Shown here: piece after piece, positions 7,997-16,468 of the stretch | Layout of the letters: each line of letters begins with the position of its first letter | Position numbering within the stretch: position 1 is the first letter of the stretch | Origin: Hyphomicrobium_A sp036559705 | GTDB taxonomy: Bacteria; Pseudomonadota; Alphaproteobacteria; Rhizobiales; Hyphomicrobiaceae | Assembly: GCA_036559705.1 (NCBI GenBank) | Contig: DATBSP010000048.1 | Coordinates: 1-64,000 of the forward strand | DNA length: 64,000 nt | Direction: 5' to 3' | Made by a program: the position numbers and the translations under genes | Notes under the pieces: model-generated | What the model was told of the DNA's origin: nothing | What the model saw: the letters and a program-made list of their open reading frames with translations, nothing else | Databases searched by the model: none

Positions 7997-8992
7997 GTGA
8001 ACATCGACAGCGTCGGCATCGTCGGCGGCGGCGCCTGGGGCACGGCTCTTGCGCAGGTCATGCGCCATGCGGGGCGCGAGGTGGTGCTGTGGGCGCGCGA
8101 AAGCGAGGTCGTCGCCTCGATCAACGCGCGACACATCAACGAAGCCTTCCTGCCCGGGATAACGCTCGATAAGGGCGTGCGCGCCACGAGCAAGCAGGCC
8201 GAGACGACGGCGTGCGATGCGCTGCTGCTCGTCGCCCCGGCGCAACACGTGCGCGGCGTGGCCAAGGGGCTGCGGCCGTTCTTACGCAAGTCGCAGCCCG
8301 TCGTGATCTGCGCCAAGGGCATCGAGCAGTCGTCAGGGCAGATGATGGGCGACATCCTCGCCGCCGAGCTTCCCGAGGCGATGCAGGCGGCGCTTTCGGG
8401 ACCGAGCTTTGCCGCCGATGTCGCCCGCGGCCTGCCGACCGCGCTGACCATCGCCTGCGCTGATGAGGGAGCGGGCCGCGTGCTCGCCGAGCGCTTGGGG
8501 GGACCGACCTTCCGGCTCTATTGGACGAGCGACCTCGTTGGCGTCGAGCTCGGCGGCGCGCTGAAGAATGTGCTGGCCATCGCCGCTGGTATCGTCGATG
8601 GCCAGGGGCTCGGCGCCAGCGCACATGCGGCGCTCGTCACGCGCGGCTTCGCCGAGATGCGCCGCTTCGGAAAGGCGTTTGGCGCACGGCCGGAGACGCT
8701 GATCGGCCTCTCGGGCCTCGGCGACCTCATTCTCACCTGCGGCAGTCCGCAGTCGCGCAATATGTCCCTTGGCCGCGCCCTGGGACGTGGCGAGACGCTG
8801 TCGCAGGCACTGGCCGGCAAGCTCGCCGTGACGGAAGGGGTTTACACTGCCGCTGCCGTCTGCCGCATCGCTGACGAGAAGGGCATCGACATGCCGATCA
8901 GCGCCGCGGTGTGCGATGTGCTCGAGGGGCGTGTCAGCGTCAGAGACGCCATCCATCAGCTGATGCAGCGGCCGCTGAAGGCCGAGGACTGA
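7997..8992 (+). CDS. gpsA: NAD(P)-dependent glycerol-3-phosphate dehydrogenase
   Basis: A 331-residue GpsA reducing dihydroxyacetone phosphate to sn-glycerol-3-phosphate for phospholipid synthesis in the cytoplasm. The Rossmann motif GIVGGGAWGTALA is at residues 7-19. CAKGIE contains K107, and the catalytic lysine is K190 in GGALKNVLAIAAG. The substrate loop LSGPSFAADVA is present. The start is GTG 7997 with a GGGGAA-type ribosome site in front. Length and motifs are normal. It probably belongs to the tsaD transcript. Confidence 0.96.
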   Translation: MNIDSVGIVGGGAWGTALAQVMRHAGREVVLWARESEVVASINARHINEAFLPGITLDKGVRATSKQAETTACDALLLVAPAQHVRGVAKGLRPFLRKSQPVVICAKGIEQSSGQMMGDILAAELPEAMQAALSGPSFAADVARGLPTALTIACADEGAGRVLAERLGGPTFRLYWTSDLVGVELGGALKNVLAIAAGIVDGQGLGASAHAALVTRGFAEMRRFGKAFGARPETLIGLSGLGDLILTCGSPQSRNMSLGRALGRGETLSQALAGKLAVTEGVYTAAAVCRIADEKGIDMPISAAVCDVLEGRVSVRDAIHQLMQRPLKAED

Positions 8993-9080
8993 CCACAGCG
9001 ATCTTGGGCGCCGTGGTCTTTGCTTGACATGCGCGGCCCGGTGCGCGAGGCCGTCCAAGCGGCTCGACAGGACGCACGCC

Positions 9081-9530
9081 ATGCCTGCCTATTGGCTGAT
9101 GAAGACCGAACCCGACGTGTTCTCTTGGGAGATGCTTAAGGCACGCGGCAAGGCCGGCGAGGCCTGGGACGGCGTGCGCAACTTTCAGGCGCGCAAGAAT
9201 ATGCTCGCCATGCAGCTCGGCGATCTCGCCTTCTTCTATCACACCGGCGAGAGCAAGGAGGTCGTCGGCATCATGGAAGTGTCCGCGCTTGCCCATCAGG
9301 ACCCCAAGGACGACACGGGCGTGTGGAAGTGTGTCGATGTACGTGCCGTGGCCGACATACCGAAGCCAGTGTCGTTGGCGGCGGCTAAGGACAATCCGAA
9401 GCTCGCCGACATGGTGCTGGTAAGGAACTCGCGGCTGTCGGTGCAGCCCGTGACGGCGGCGCAATGGGCAGAGATCTGCCGCATGGGTGGGATGTCGGGC
9501 CCGGCAAAGAAGCCGGCGAAGAAAAAGTGA
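9081..9530 (+). CDS. EVE-domain protein (THYN1-like)
   Basis: A 149-residue EVE domain protein. The PUA-like EVE fold is recognised by AYWLMKTEPDVFSWEML, WDGVRNFQARKNM and GDLAFFYHTG, the pocket that reads modified bases in this superfamily. A C-terminal KKPAKKPAKKK-like basic tail follows. ATG 9081 precedes the conserved YWLMKTEP; an upstream GTG/ATG extension to 9024 looks non-coding. EVE proteins are thought to bind modified cytosine or RNA bases, but housekeeping alphaproteobacterial members have no settled function. Its stop overlaps the next gene by four bases (GTGA), so the two are coupled. Confidence 0.9.
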   Translation: MPAYWLMKTEPDVFSWEMLKARGKAGEAWDGVRNFQARKNMLAMQLGDLAFFYHTGESKEVVGIMEVSALAHQDPKDDTGVWKCVDVRAVADIPKPVSLAAAKDNPKLADMVLVRNSRLSVQPVTAAQWAEICRMGGMSGPAKKPAKKK

Positions 9531-10207
9531 GCGCGCAGCCCCGACGGCTCGATCCGGACATTCGAGCGTCCGCCGAAGCATTCATCAGCGCCAATACACG
9601 CGCCCTTGCCCCACCCCTCGTGGCGGAAATCCTGCTGCATCTTGCGGAAGAGTCGCTGCCCATCTGGCAGAAGACCGAGGAGGAACTCGGCGAGATGAAC
9701 GTGCCGCCGCCTTACTGGGCTTTCGCTTGGGCCGGCGGACAGGCGCTGGCGCGCTACATGCTCGACAATCCCCCGCTGCTTACGGGCAAGCGGGTCCTCG
9801 ATCTTGGCTCGGGTTCTGGCCTGACGGCCATTGCGGCGATGAGGGCCGGTGCCGCCAGCGTGCTCGCCAGTGACATCGACCGCATGGCGCTCTCAGCCAT
9901 CCGTCTCAATGCAGCATTGAATGGTGTCGAAGTGGCAACGACGGCCGACGATCTCCTGGCCAAGCCGCCCGAGCCCTACGACGTCGTGCTGGTTGGTGAC
10001 CTCTTTTACGAGCGCACGCTCGCCGAACGCGTCTCGCGCTACATCGAACAAGCGGCGCTGCAGGGTGCGCTGGTGCTCATCGGCGACCCACAGCGCAACT
10101 ACTTTCCCAAGGACCGCTTCATCGCCGCCACCGAGTATCGCGTACCGGTGACGCGCGAGCTGGAGGATGCCGAGATCAAGCGCACGTGCGTTTGGCGCCT
10201 CGGCTGA
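9527..10207 (+). CDS. ETF-beta-type lysine methyltransferase (METTL20/ETFBKMT-like)
   Basis: A 226-residue class-I SAM methyltransferase starting at GTG 9527 inside the stop of the EVE gene. Motif I is VLDLGSGSGLTAIAAMRAG, motif II ends LASDID, and the post-motif GDLFYE matches the DLFY signature of the METTL20/METTL16-family lysine methyltransferases. The N-terminus FISANTRALAPPLVAEI and the NVPPPYWAFAWAGGQAL segment also match this group. An Agrobacterium homologue methylates the beta subunit of electron-transfer flavoprotein. That substrate is inferred here; no etf genes are in the window. Older annotations call such proteins nicotinamide N-methyltransferase- or PrmA-like. Confidence 0.85.
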   Translation: MSAQPRRLDPDIRASAEAFISANTRALAPPLVAEILLHLAEESLPIWQKTEEELGEMNVPPPYWAFAWAGGQALARYMLDNPPLLTGKRVLDLGSGSGLTAIAAMRAGAASVLASDIDRMALSAIRLNAALNGVEVATTADDLLAKPPEPYDVVLVGDLFYERTLAERVSRYIEQAALQGALVLIGDPQRNYFPKDRFIAATEYRVPVTRELEDAEIKRTCVWRLG

Positions 10208-10276
10208 TCGCGCGCGGACACCGGGCGTCGTTTCTGATAGTTTGCGCAACGCCCACGTCAGCAACGGAGCGGCGCT

Positions 10277-10696
10277 ATGGAACTCGCAGGAATGAACTTG
10301 TTCGCCACGGTTCTCGCCGCCGTGGTGAGCTTCATGTTCGGATGGCTCTGGTACGGCATCTTGTTCTCCGATGCCTGGCTTGAGGCCTGCGGAAAGTCTC
10401 GCGAGGAGGTGAAGACCGACACTCCGAGCCCCACTCCTTTCATCATCAGCTTCGTCGGTCTGGTTATCATGGCTTGCGTGCTGGCCGGCGTCCTCCGCCA
10501 CCTCGGGCCGGGCGAAGTGACTGTCCGCAATGGGATCATCACCGGCGCCTTCATGTGGCTGGGCTTTGTCATCACCACGATGGCGGTCAACAACGCCTTC
10601 CGCGGTTCTAAACCAACACTGACACTAATTGACGGAGGCCATTGGCTGGGTGTGCTGCTGCTTCAAGGCGCCGTCATCGGCTGGTTCGGGAGCTGA
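10277..10696 (+). CDS. DUF1761 four-helix membrane protein
   Basis: A 139-residue integral membrane protein with four hydrophobic segments at about residues 8-28, 53-73, 84-104 and 119-137. Conserved features of DUF1761 are present: FGWLWYGILFSDAW at the end of helix 1 and GWFGS at the C-terminus. A CGGAGC ribosome site precedes the ATG. Function is unknown for the family. It is same-strand between the methyltransferase and acsA, with gaps of 69 and 102 bp, so operon membership is uncertain. Confidence 0.85.
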   Translation: MELAGMNLFATVLAAVVSFMFGWLWYGILFSDAWLEACGKSREEVKTDTPSPTPFIISFVGLVIMACVLAGVLRHLGPGEVTVRNGIITGAFMWLGFVITTMAVNNAFRGSKPTLTLIDGGHWLGVLLLQGAVIGWFGS

Positions 10697-10798
10697 CGCC
10701 GCTCGCCAAGACGCCGCATCCGCCCAAGAGCCAAATTGCCGTCAACGATGCGGGCGCTCATAATGCCGCCAACAGCGAATAAACTTGGGAGAACGCCG

Positions 10799-12751
10799 AT
10801 GTCGGGGAAGCTGCATCCGGTACCGGGTGGGGAATGGTCTGAGCGCGCTTGGATCGACGCTAAGGGCTATCGCACGCTGTATGAACGTTCTGTCGCCGAC
10901 CCGCAGGGTTTCTGGCGCGAGCTCGGTTGCCGCATCGACTGGATCAAGCCGTATACCAAGGTGAAGAACACTTCGTTCGGTCCAGGCAACGTCTCGATCA
11001 AATGGTTCGAGGACGGCACGCTCAACGTCTCGGCCAATTGCGTCGATCGGCATCTGGCGACGCGCGGCGATCAGGTCGCTATCATTTGGGAGGGCGATGA
11101 TCCGACTCAAGAGGAGCAGATCACCTATCGCCAGCTGCACGAACGGGTGTGCAAGTTTGCCAACGTCTTGAAGGCTCACGGCGTCAAGAAGGGCGACCGC
11201 GTCACCATCTACCTGCCGATGGTGCCCGAGGCGGCCTATGCCATGCTCGCTTGCGCGCGCATCGGCGCCATTCATTCCGTAGTGTTCGGCGGCTTCTCGC
11301 CAGAAAGCCTCGCCGGCCGCGTCGAGGACGCCGATTCCAAGTTCATCATAACCGCCGACGAGGGCGTGCGCGGCGGTAAGTACATCCCGCTGAAGAAGAA
11401 CACCGACGATGCACTCGCTAAAGCGGGCAAGGGCGACGAGACGGTGCTCGTCGTGCGTCGCACTGGCCGGCCCGTGGGGTGGACGTCGGGGCGCGATGTC
11501 TGGCTGCACGAGGAACTGGAGAAGGTCTCGGCCGATTGCCCGCCGACCGAGATGAACGCGGAGGATCCACTGTTCATCCTCTACACGTCCGGCTCGACCG
11601 GCAAGCCGAAGGGCGTCCTGCACACCTCGGGGGGCTACCTCGTCTATGCCGCCCTGACGCATCAGTACGTGTTCGACTACCACGACGGCGATATCTATTG
11701 GTGCACAGCCGACGTCGGCTGGGTGACGGGCCACAGCTACATCCTCTACGGACCGCTCGCCAACGGCGCGACTACATTGATGTTCGAGGGCGTACCGAAC
11801 TACCCGACCATGTCGCGCTTCTGGAACGTCATCGACAAATGGCGCGTCAATATCTTCTACACGGCGCCGACCGCCATCCGCGCTCTGATGGGCGCCGGCG
11901 ACGACTTCGTCAAAAACAGCGATCGTTCCTCGCTGCGACTGCTCGGCAGTGTCGGCGAGCCGATCAATCCGGAGGCATGGGAGTGGTACTACCGCGTGGT
12001 CGGCGAGGAGCGATGCCCCATCGTTGACACATGGTGGCAGACGGAGACCGGCGGCATCCTCATCACGCCGCTGCCGGGCGCAACCGCCCTGAAGCCGGGA
12101 TCCGCGACGTTTCCCTTCTTCGGTATCCAGCCGGCGCTTGTCGACGAAAAGGGGCAGACGCTCGATGGCGAAGCCGCCGGCAATCTCGTCATCCTTGAAA
12201 GCTGGCCCGGGCAGTCGCGCACGATCTACGGCGATCACGAGCGCTTCGTGCAGACCTACTTCTCGACCTACCCTGGCACCTACTTCACCGGCGACGGCTG
12301 CCGCCGCGACGCGGACGGCTACTACTGGATCACCGGGCGCGTCGACGACGTGATCAACGTGTCGGGCCACCGGCTCGGCACGGCGGAGGTTGAGAGCGCG
12401 CTCGTCTCGCATCCGAAGGTCGCTGAGGCGGCGGTCGTCGGCTATCCGCACTCTCTCAAGGGCCAGGGCATCTACTGCTACGTCACGCTCATTGCCGGCG
12501 AGACGTGGGGCGACGAGTTGGTCAAGGAGCTCACCGCCCACGTCAGGAAGGAGATCGGGCCGATCGCCTCGCCCGACCTCATCCAGTTCGCGCCGGGGCT
12601 GCCCAAGACACGCTCGGGCAAGATCATGCGCCGCATCCTGCGCAAGATCGCCGAAGACGAGTTCTCCAACCTAGGAGATATCTCGACCCTCGCCGATCCG
12701 GCGGTAGTGCAGGACCTGATCGACAATCGGCAGAACCGCCGCGTGAGCTAA
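10799..12751 (+). CDS. acsA: Acetyl-CoA synthetase (AMP-forming)
   Basis: A 650-residue Acs making acetyl-CoA from acetate, ATP and CoA via acetyl-AMP. The ATG at 10799 has GGGAGA in front and starts the family N-terminus; an extension to 10736 is unlikely. The P-loop YTSGSTGKPKG, the WWQTETGG motif of the acetate pocket, the YFTGDGC hinge region and VSGHRLGTAEVE are all present. The acetylation-controlled catalytic lysine is K608 in RSGKIMRR. Length is normal. The gene sits alone on its strand, so acetate use is probably regulated from its own promoter in 10697-10798, where I see no recognisable operator. Confidence 0.97.
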   Translation: MSGKLHPVPGGEWSERAWIDAKGYRTLYERSVADPQGFWRELGCRIDWIKPYTKVKNTSFGPGNVSIKWFEDGTLNVSANCVDRHLATRGDQVAIIWEGDDPTQEEQITYRQLHERVCKFANVLKAHGVKKGDRVTIYLPMVPEAAYAMLACARIGAIHSVVFGGFSPESLAGRVEDADSKFIITADEGVRGGKYIPLKKNTDDALAKAGKGDETVLVVRRTGRPVGWTSGRDVWLHEELEKVSADCPPTEMNAEDPLFILYTSGSTGKPKGVLHTSGGYLVYAALTHQYVFDYHDGDIYWCTADVGWVTGHSYILYGPLANGATTLMFEGVPNYPTMSRFWNVIDKWRVNIFYTAPTAIRALMGAGDDFVKNSDRSSLRLLGSVGEPINPEAWEWYYRVVGEERCPIVDTWWQTETGGILITPLPGATALKPGSATFPFFGIQPALVDEKGQTLDGEAAGNLVILESWPGQSRTIYGDHERFVQTYFSTYPGTYFTGDGCRRDADGYYWITGRVDDVINVSGHRLGTAEVESALVSHPKVAEAAVVGYPHSLKGQGIYCYVTLIAGETWGDELVKELTAHVRKEIGPIASPDLIQFAPGLPKTRSGKIMRRILRKIAEDEFSNLGDISTLADPAVVQDLIDNRQNRRVS

Positions 12752-12854
12752 GGTGCTCATGCGGAGTACTGGTCACGCCGGGAACAGCCCGTCGCCACAT
12801 CCCTGGCGTATGTCGACGCCACAATTAGCCAGACAGAGCCAGGAGCATTCGTAC

Positions 12855-13019
12855 ATGGAACACGTCGTTGCCGTCGGAATGGACGTCGATACCTTGAAGC
12901 AGTTGGACAACCTGCGGCGGGCGCACCCCAACGTGCCTTCGCGCGTCGAGGTCATCCGCCGCCTCATCTGGGACGCCCACGCCAAAGTCGCTTCCGGGAC
13001 GCAGAACCTGGCCGGCTGA
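12855..13019 (+). CDS. Small ribbon-helix-helix-like protein
   Basis: A 54-residue protein from ATG 12855, with AGGAG nine bases upstream. The short strand VVAVGMDV, a helix with LKQLDNLRR, and a second helix RVEVIRRLIWDAHAKV follow the beta-alpha-alpha pattern of CopG/Arc-type ribbon-helix-helix proteins. It could be a small DNA-binding regulator or antitoxin-like protein, but no toxin gene is adjacent. A longer frame from 12753 is possible but lacks a ribosome site. A strong terminator follows 37 bases after the stop. Confidence 0.6.
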   Translation: MEHVVAVGMDVDTLKQLDNLRRAHPNVPSRVEVIRRLIWDAHAKVASGTQNLAG

Positions 13020-13056
13020 GCCACCCGGACCCCGCAGACCAACAACAGACAGAAAG

Positions 13057-13089
13057 GGCGCTGCCAGATTTGGCGGCGCCTTCTTTTTT
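13057..13089 (+). terminator. Rho-independent terminator after the small RHH gene
   Basis: GGCGCTGCCA (13057-13066) pairs with TGGCGGCGCC (13071-13080), with one mismatch, across a GATT tetraloop. It is followed directly by TTCTTTTTT. This is a textbook intrinsic terminator and separates the tsaD-acsA side from the next genes. Confidence 0.9.
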
Positions 13090-13228
13090 GTCTATTTAAA
13101 TATCGTGATTTCAATCACTTAATGCTGCGTCGCAGAATTATCTTGGACGCTCCGCCTTGTCCCAGGCGGAACAGCGTCCACTCCGCCTGAAACCTAGGTT
13201 GGTCTCCAGAAACAAGGAGCACCTAGTC

Positions 13229-14083
13229 ATAACCGCCCAGACCAACACCGCCAAGGCAGACACCACCCACCGCATCGCCGGTGGCAAGGTTGGCGTCCTG
13301 CTTCTACACGGTTTGTGCGGCACCCCCGCCGAGATGCGCTTCGTTGCCATGGGCCTCGCCCGCGGCGGCTACACCGTCCACACCCCCCAGCTCGCTGGTC
13401 ACGGCGCCGAGAACGGCGGCCGTTGGCAGGACTGGTACATGAGCGCCCGCGAGGCCCTCAACGAGATCCGCAAGGAATGCGACACGGTCATCGTCGGCGG
13501 CCTCTGCATGGGCGCCATCCTCGGCCTTCACCTCGCCGCGCGTAACCCGGGCAAGGTGCAGGGCGTGTCGCTCTTCTCGCCGACGATCTGGATCAACGGC
13601 TGGGCGATGCCCTGGTACACCAAGCTGTTCAAGCTGGTTCGCTCGCGCTGGTTCGCCAACTTCATGACCTTCCCGGATGCAGAGTCGCTGGGCATCAAGT
13701 GCCCGCGCGTTCGCCAGTTCGTGAAGCAGGCCCTCGACACCGAGCAGGGCTCCGACTACGGCCGCGCCGGCGTGCCGGCCACGATGGTTCTCGAGCACCG
13801 CCGCATGGTCGATGCCGCGATGAAGCTGCTGCACCGCGTGAAGCAGCCGACGCTGATCGTGCACTCGCAGGAAGACGATTACGCCAATATCAACAACGCC
13901 CACTACCTGCAGGGCGAGATCAACGGCAAGGTCGACATGGTGGTGCTGAATGACAGCTACCACATGGTCACCCTCGACAAGCAGCGCCACGTGGTTGTCG
14001 ACAGCACCCGCGCCTTCGTCGACAAGATCGTCGACGGTCTGCGCAACGTGGGTGCCGGCGAGGCCCTTCCGCTCGCTGCCTAA
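13229..14083 (+). CDS. Alpha/beta hydrolase (carboxylesterase-like) with Cys in the nucleophile elbow
   Basis: About 284 residues of alpha/beta hydrolase fold: oxyanion motif LLLHGLCGTPAEM, nucleophile elbow VGGLCMGAILGLHLA, acid HSQEDDYAN and histidine DSYHMVTLD. The elbow has Cys where Ser is usual (G-L-C-M-G), as in dienelactone hydrolases. The start is unusual. AAGGAG at 13214-13219 is correctly spaced (nine bases) from an ATA codon at 13229 and not from any ATG, GTG or TTG. A TTG at 13157 would give 308 residues but has no ribosome site. The first in-frame ATG lies inside the oxyanion loop, too late. COG1647-like esterases are the nearest group; the substrate is unknown. Confidence 0.75.
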   Translation: MTAQTNTAKADTTHRIAGGKVGVLLLHGLCGTPAEMRFVAMGLARGGYTVHTPQLAGHGAENGGRWQDWYMSAREALNEIRKECDTVIVGGLCMGAILGLHLAARNPGKVQGVSLFSPTIWINGWAMPWYTKLFKLVRSRWFANFMTFPDAESLGIKCPRVRQFVKQALDTEQGSDYGRAGVPATMVLEHRRMVDAAMKLLHRVKQPTLIVHSQEDDYANINNAHYLQGEINGKVDMVVLNDSYHMVTLDKQRHVVVDSTRAFVDKIVDGLRNVGAGEALPLAA

Positions 14084-14244
14084 TCTGAAAGCTAGCCGGG
14101 TCGGACACCTTGGGGGTCGATGAACTCCAAGGCGCCGTCCCGGTGATCGCTCGTAAAGCATTCAGTGTGCTACTAGTTGGCGCGCCACAAGGGTCGGCGG
14201 TCAACTGCCTCCCCTTACTGCAACCGAAACCCGCGAGCGATGAC

Positions 14245-15591
14245 ATGACCGCCGACTCGGACGCGCGCGTGGATAATTACTGGGACGCCAGCAAGCAACG
14301 GCGCGCTATCTCGCCCCCACTCGCCGGCGACATTGCCGTCGACGTCGCCATTATCGGAGCAGGCTATACGGGTCTTGCCACCGCCTATCATCTGAAGGTC
14401 GCCGATCCCTCGCTCAGCGTTGCCGTCATCGAAAGCGAGACGGTTGGTTTCGGCGCCAGCGGGCGCAATGCCGGCTTCGTCATGACGCTGTTCGGCGCCT
14501 CGGTCGGCATGATGAAATCGTTGCACGGCGGGACGCGCGTACGCGAGGCCCACGACTACATGGTGCAGTCGATCGCGGGCCTCGAGGCCATGATCGCCGA
14601 GAACGGATTGAACTGCGACTACGAGCGCAGCGGCTTTCTCAAGGTGGCGACATCACCGCGCTATGCCGCGCGCATCCGCGACGAGATAGCCCTGTTCGAG
14701 GAGCTGGGCGTCGAGGGCTACAAGTGGCTCGACGCTGACAAACTAGCGCAACGCGTGCGCTCGCCGACCTACCTCGGCGGCTGCCTCGAGCCGGTGTGCG
14801 GCGCCATAAACCCACGCAAATGGGTCGATGCGCTCGCCGGTCTGGCAGTCGGCAAGGGCGCGCAGCTCTACGAGAAGACGCGCGTCGACGATGTGCGGCG
14901 CTTGGGCGGCAAGTTCCGGCTCACCACGGATGACGGCGTAGTGACGGCCGATAAGGTCGTGTTCGCCACGAACGGCTACTCCCACCTGATTTCCGGCATG
15001 CGCTCCAAGCAGATGCCGGCTTTCGCCTTCATTGTCGTCACCGAGCAGCTAACGCCCGAGCAGCGCGCCGCCATCGGTTGGGCAGGGCGCGAAGGCATCG
15101 AGGATGGGCGCAACTTCATGCACTTTTATCGGCTGACGCCGGACAACCGCATCCTCATGGGCGGCGGTCCGGGCTTCGTGCCCTTTGGCGGGCGCATGGA
15201 CCACGACGCCCATCCAGCCGCCTGGCGACACCTCGAGGACTTCATCGCCACGACGTTCCCGGCGCTGCACGGCATCCGCGTTGCCTATCGCTGGGGTGGC
15301 GGCTTTTCGGTTACGGCAAATTCGACCCCACAGATCGGCACCATGCACGACGGTGCCGCGGTCTATTCCATCGGCTGCACCGGACACGGCGTTGCCATGA
15401 CGCACATGAACGGTCGTATCATCCGTGATCTGGTGCTCGGACGCGCGAGCGAGTTGACCGAGCTGTGGTTCGTCAATCGCCGCTCGATGCCGCTGCCGCC
15501 CGAGCCGTTTCGCTCGCTTGGCGCCAAGACGGTTACGGCGGCCATGGCGCTCGATGACTGGTGGTGCGATCGAGGGACGAATGCGACATGA
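14245..15591 (+). CDS. FAD-dependent amine/amino-acid oxidoreductase (DAO family)
   Basis: A 448-residue DAO-fold flavoenzyme from ATG 14245; a frame upstream to 14110 looks spurious. The FAD dinucleotide-binding motif VAIIGAGYTGLATAYHL is at residues 34-50. VGFGASGRNAGFV follows, a hallmark of PuuB/gamma-glutamylputrescine-oxidase-like and glycine-oxidase-like enzymes. The C-terminal GCTGHGVAMTHMNGRII closes the FAD site. N-terminal NYWDAS also fits the PuuB-like group. No putrescine-pathway genes are near, so the substrate is unknown. Its stop overlaps the next start (ATGA), so the two are coupled. Confidence 0.85.
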   Translation: MTADSDARVDNYWDASKQRRAISPPLAGDIAVDVAIIGAGYTGLATAYHLKVADPSLSVAVIESETVGFGASGRNAGFVMTLFGASVGMMKSLHGGTRVREAHDYMVQSIAGLEAMIAENGLNCDYERSGFLKVATSPRYAARIRDEIALFEELGVEGYKWLDADKLAQRVRSPTYLGGCLEPVCGAINPRKWVDALAGLAVGKGAQLYEKTRVDDVRRLGGKFRLTTDDGVVTADKVVFATNGYSHLISGMRSKQMPAFAFIVVTEQLTPEQRAAIGWAGREGIEDGRNFMHFYRLTPDNRILMGGGPGFVPFGGRMDHDAHPAAWRHLEDFIATTFPALHGIRVAYRWGGGFSVTANSTPQIGTMHDGAAVYSIGCTGHGVAMTHMNGRIIRDLVLGRASELTELWFVNRRSMPLPPEPFRSLGAKTVTAAMALDDWWCDRGTNAT

Positions 15592-16460
15592 GACCGATCA
15601 AGAAAATCGCCATGATCGGCGCCACCGGCATGCTCGGCATCCCGGTCGCCATCGCGCTCCTCGAGGCGGGCTTTGAGGTGACGGCGCTGGCGCGCAATCC
15701 GGAAAGTGCGCGGCGTTCATTGCCCGCGGCCATTGCGGTCGTGCAGGCGGACGTGCGTGACGAAGAAAGCTTGCGCCAAGGATTGCGCGGCCAGGACGGT
15801 CTCTATCTCAGCCTTTCAGTCGCGCCGGGCCAGCGCCAAGGCGACTTCCATACCGAGCGACAGGGCCTTGAGCACATTTTGGCCGCCGCGCGCGATACCA
15901 AGATCGCCCGCGTCGCATATCTGTCCGCTCTCGTCCACGACACGCAGAACAGCAATTGGTGGGTGCTCGATATTTGGCGTCAGGCGCTTGCCCGCATCAA
16001 GTCGTCCGCCATCCCTTATACGATCTTCTATCCAACCAACTTCATGGAAACTCTGGCCCAGCGGCACGGCGCCGGTCAGCTGTTCGTCATGCTCGGCCGG
16101 GCTCGCTACTGCAACTACTGGATCGCGGGCAGGGACTTCGGCCGGCAAGTCGCAAAGTCGTTCGCGCTGCCGCAGGCGGCGAACCGCGAGTACTACATTC
16201 AAGGACCAGAGCCGATGACATACGACGGGGCGGCGGTGCGCTATGCGCGCGCCTTGCGCCGATCGCCGTTTATCGTTCGCGTGCCAGTTCTCGCCGCTCG
16301 CCTCGGCGGGCTGTTTTCGGACCGGCTCAACTTCAACGCCAATATCATGCACACAGTGTTGAGTTATCCAGAGGAGTTCAAGGCGTCTGAAACCTGGAGC
16401 GATCTCGGCAAGCCGACGACGACCATCGAGGAGTTTGCATTGGGTCAATCGAAGACGTAG
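15588..16460 (+). CDS. NmrA-like NAD(P)-binding protein
   Basis: A 290-residue atypical short-chain dehydrogenase. The N-terminal Rossmann motif is MIGATGMLGIPVAIALLEAGF, close to the NmrA/HSCARG pattern; ALARNPESARR follows beta-2. The YxxxK catalytic pair of classical SDRs is not evident, which favours a redox-sensing or quinone-reductase-like NmrA member over a dehydrogenase. The start ATG overlaps the oxidase stop by four bases, implying a two-gene operon. It ends 8 bp from the convergent extensin-like gene. Confidence 0.75.
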   Translation: MRPIKKIAMIGATGMLGIPVAIALLEAGFEVTALARNPESARRSLPAAIAVVQADVRDEESLRQGLRGQDGLYLSLSVAPGQRQGDFHTERQGLEHILAAARDTKIARVAYLSALVHDTQNSNWWVLDIWRQALARIKSSAIPYTIFYPTNFMETLAQRHGAGQLFVMLGRARYCNYWIAGRDFGRQVAKSFALPQAANREYYIQGPEPMTYDGAAVRYARALRRSPFIVRVPVLAARLGGLFSDRLNFNANIMHTVLSYPEEFKASETWSDLGKPTTTIEEFALGQSKT

Positions 16461-16468
16461 CCGTCCTC

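Noticed and set aside
10742..12541. Long (599-codon) open frame antisense to acsA
   Set aside because: It lies wholly within a fully conserved acsA. High GC keeps antisense frames open, and the translation has no recognisable domain.
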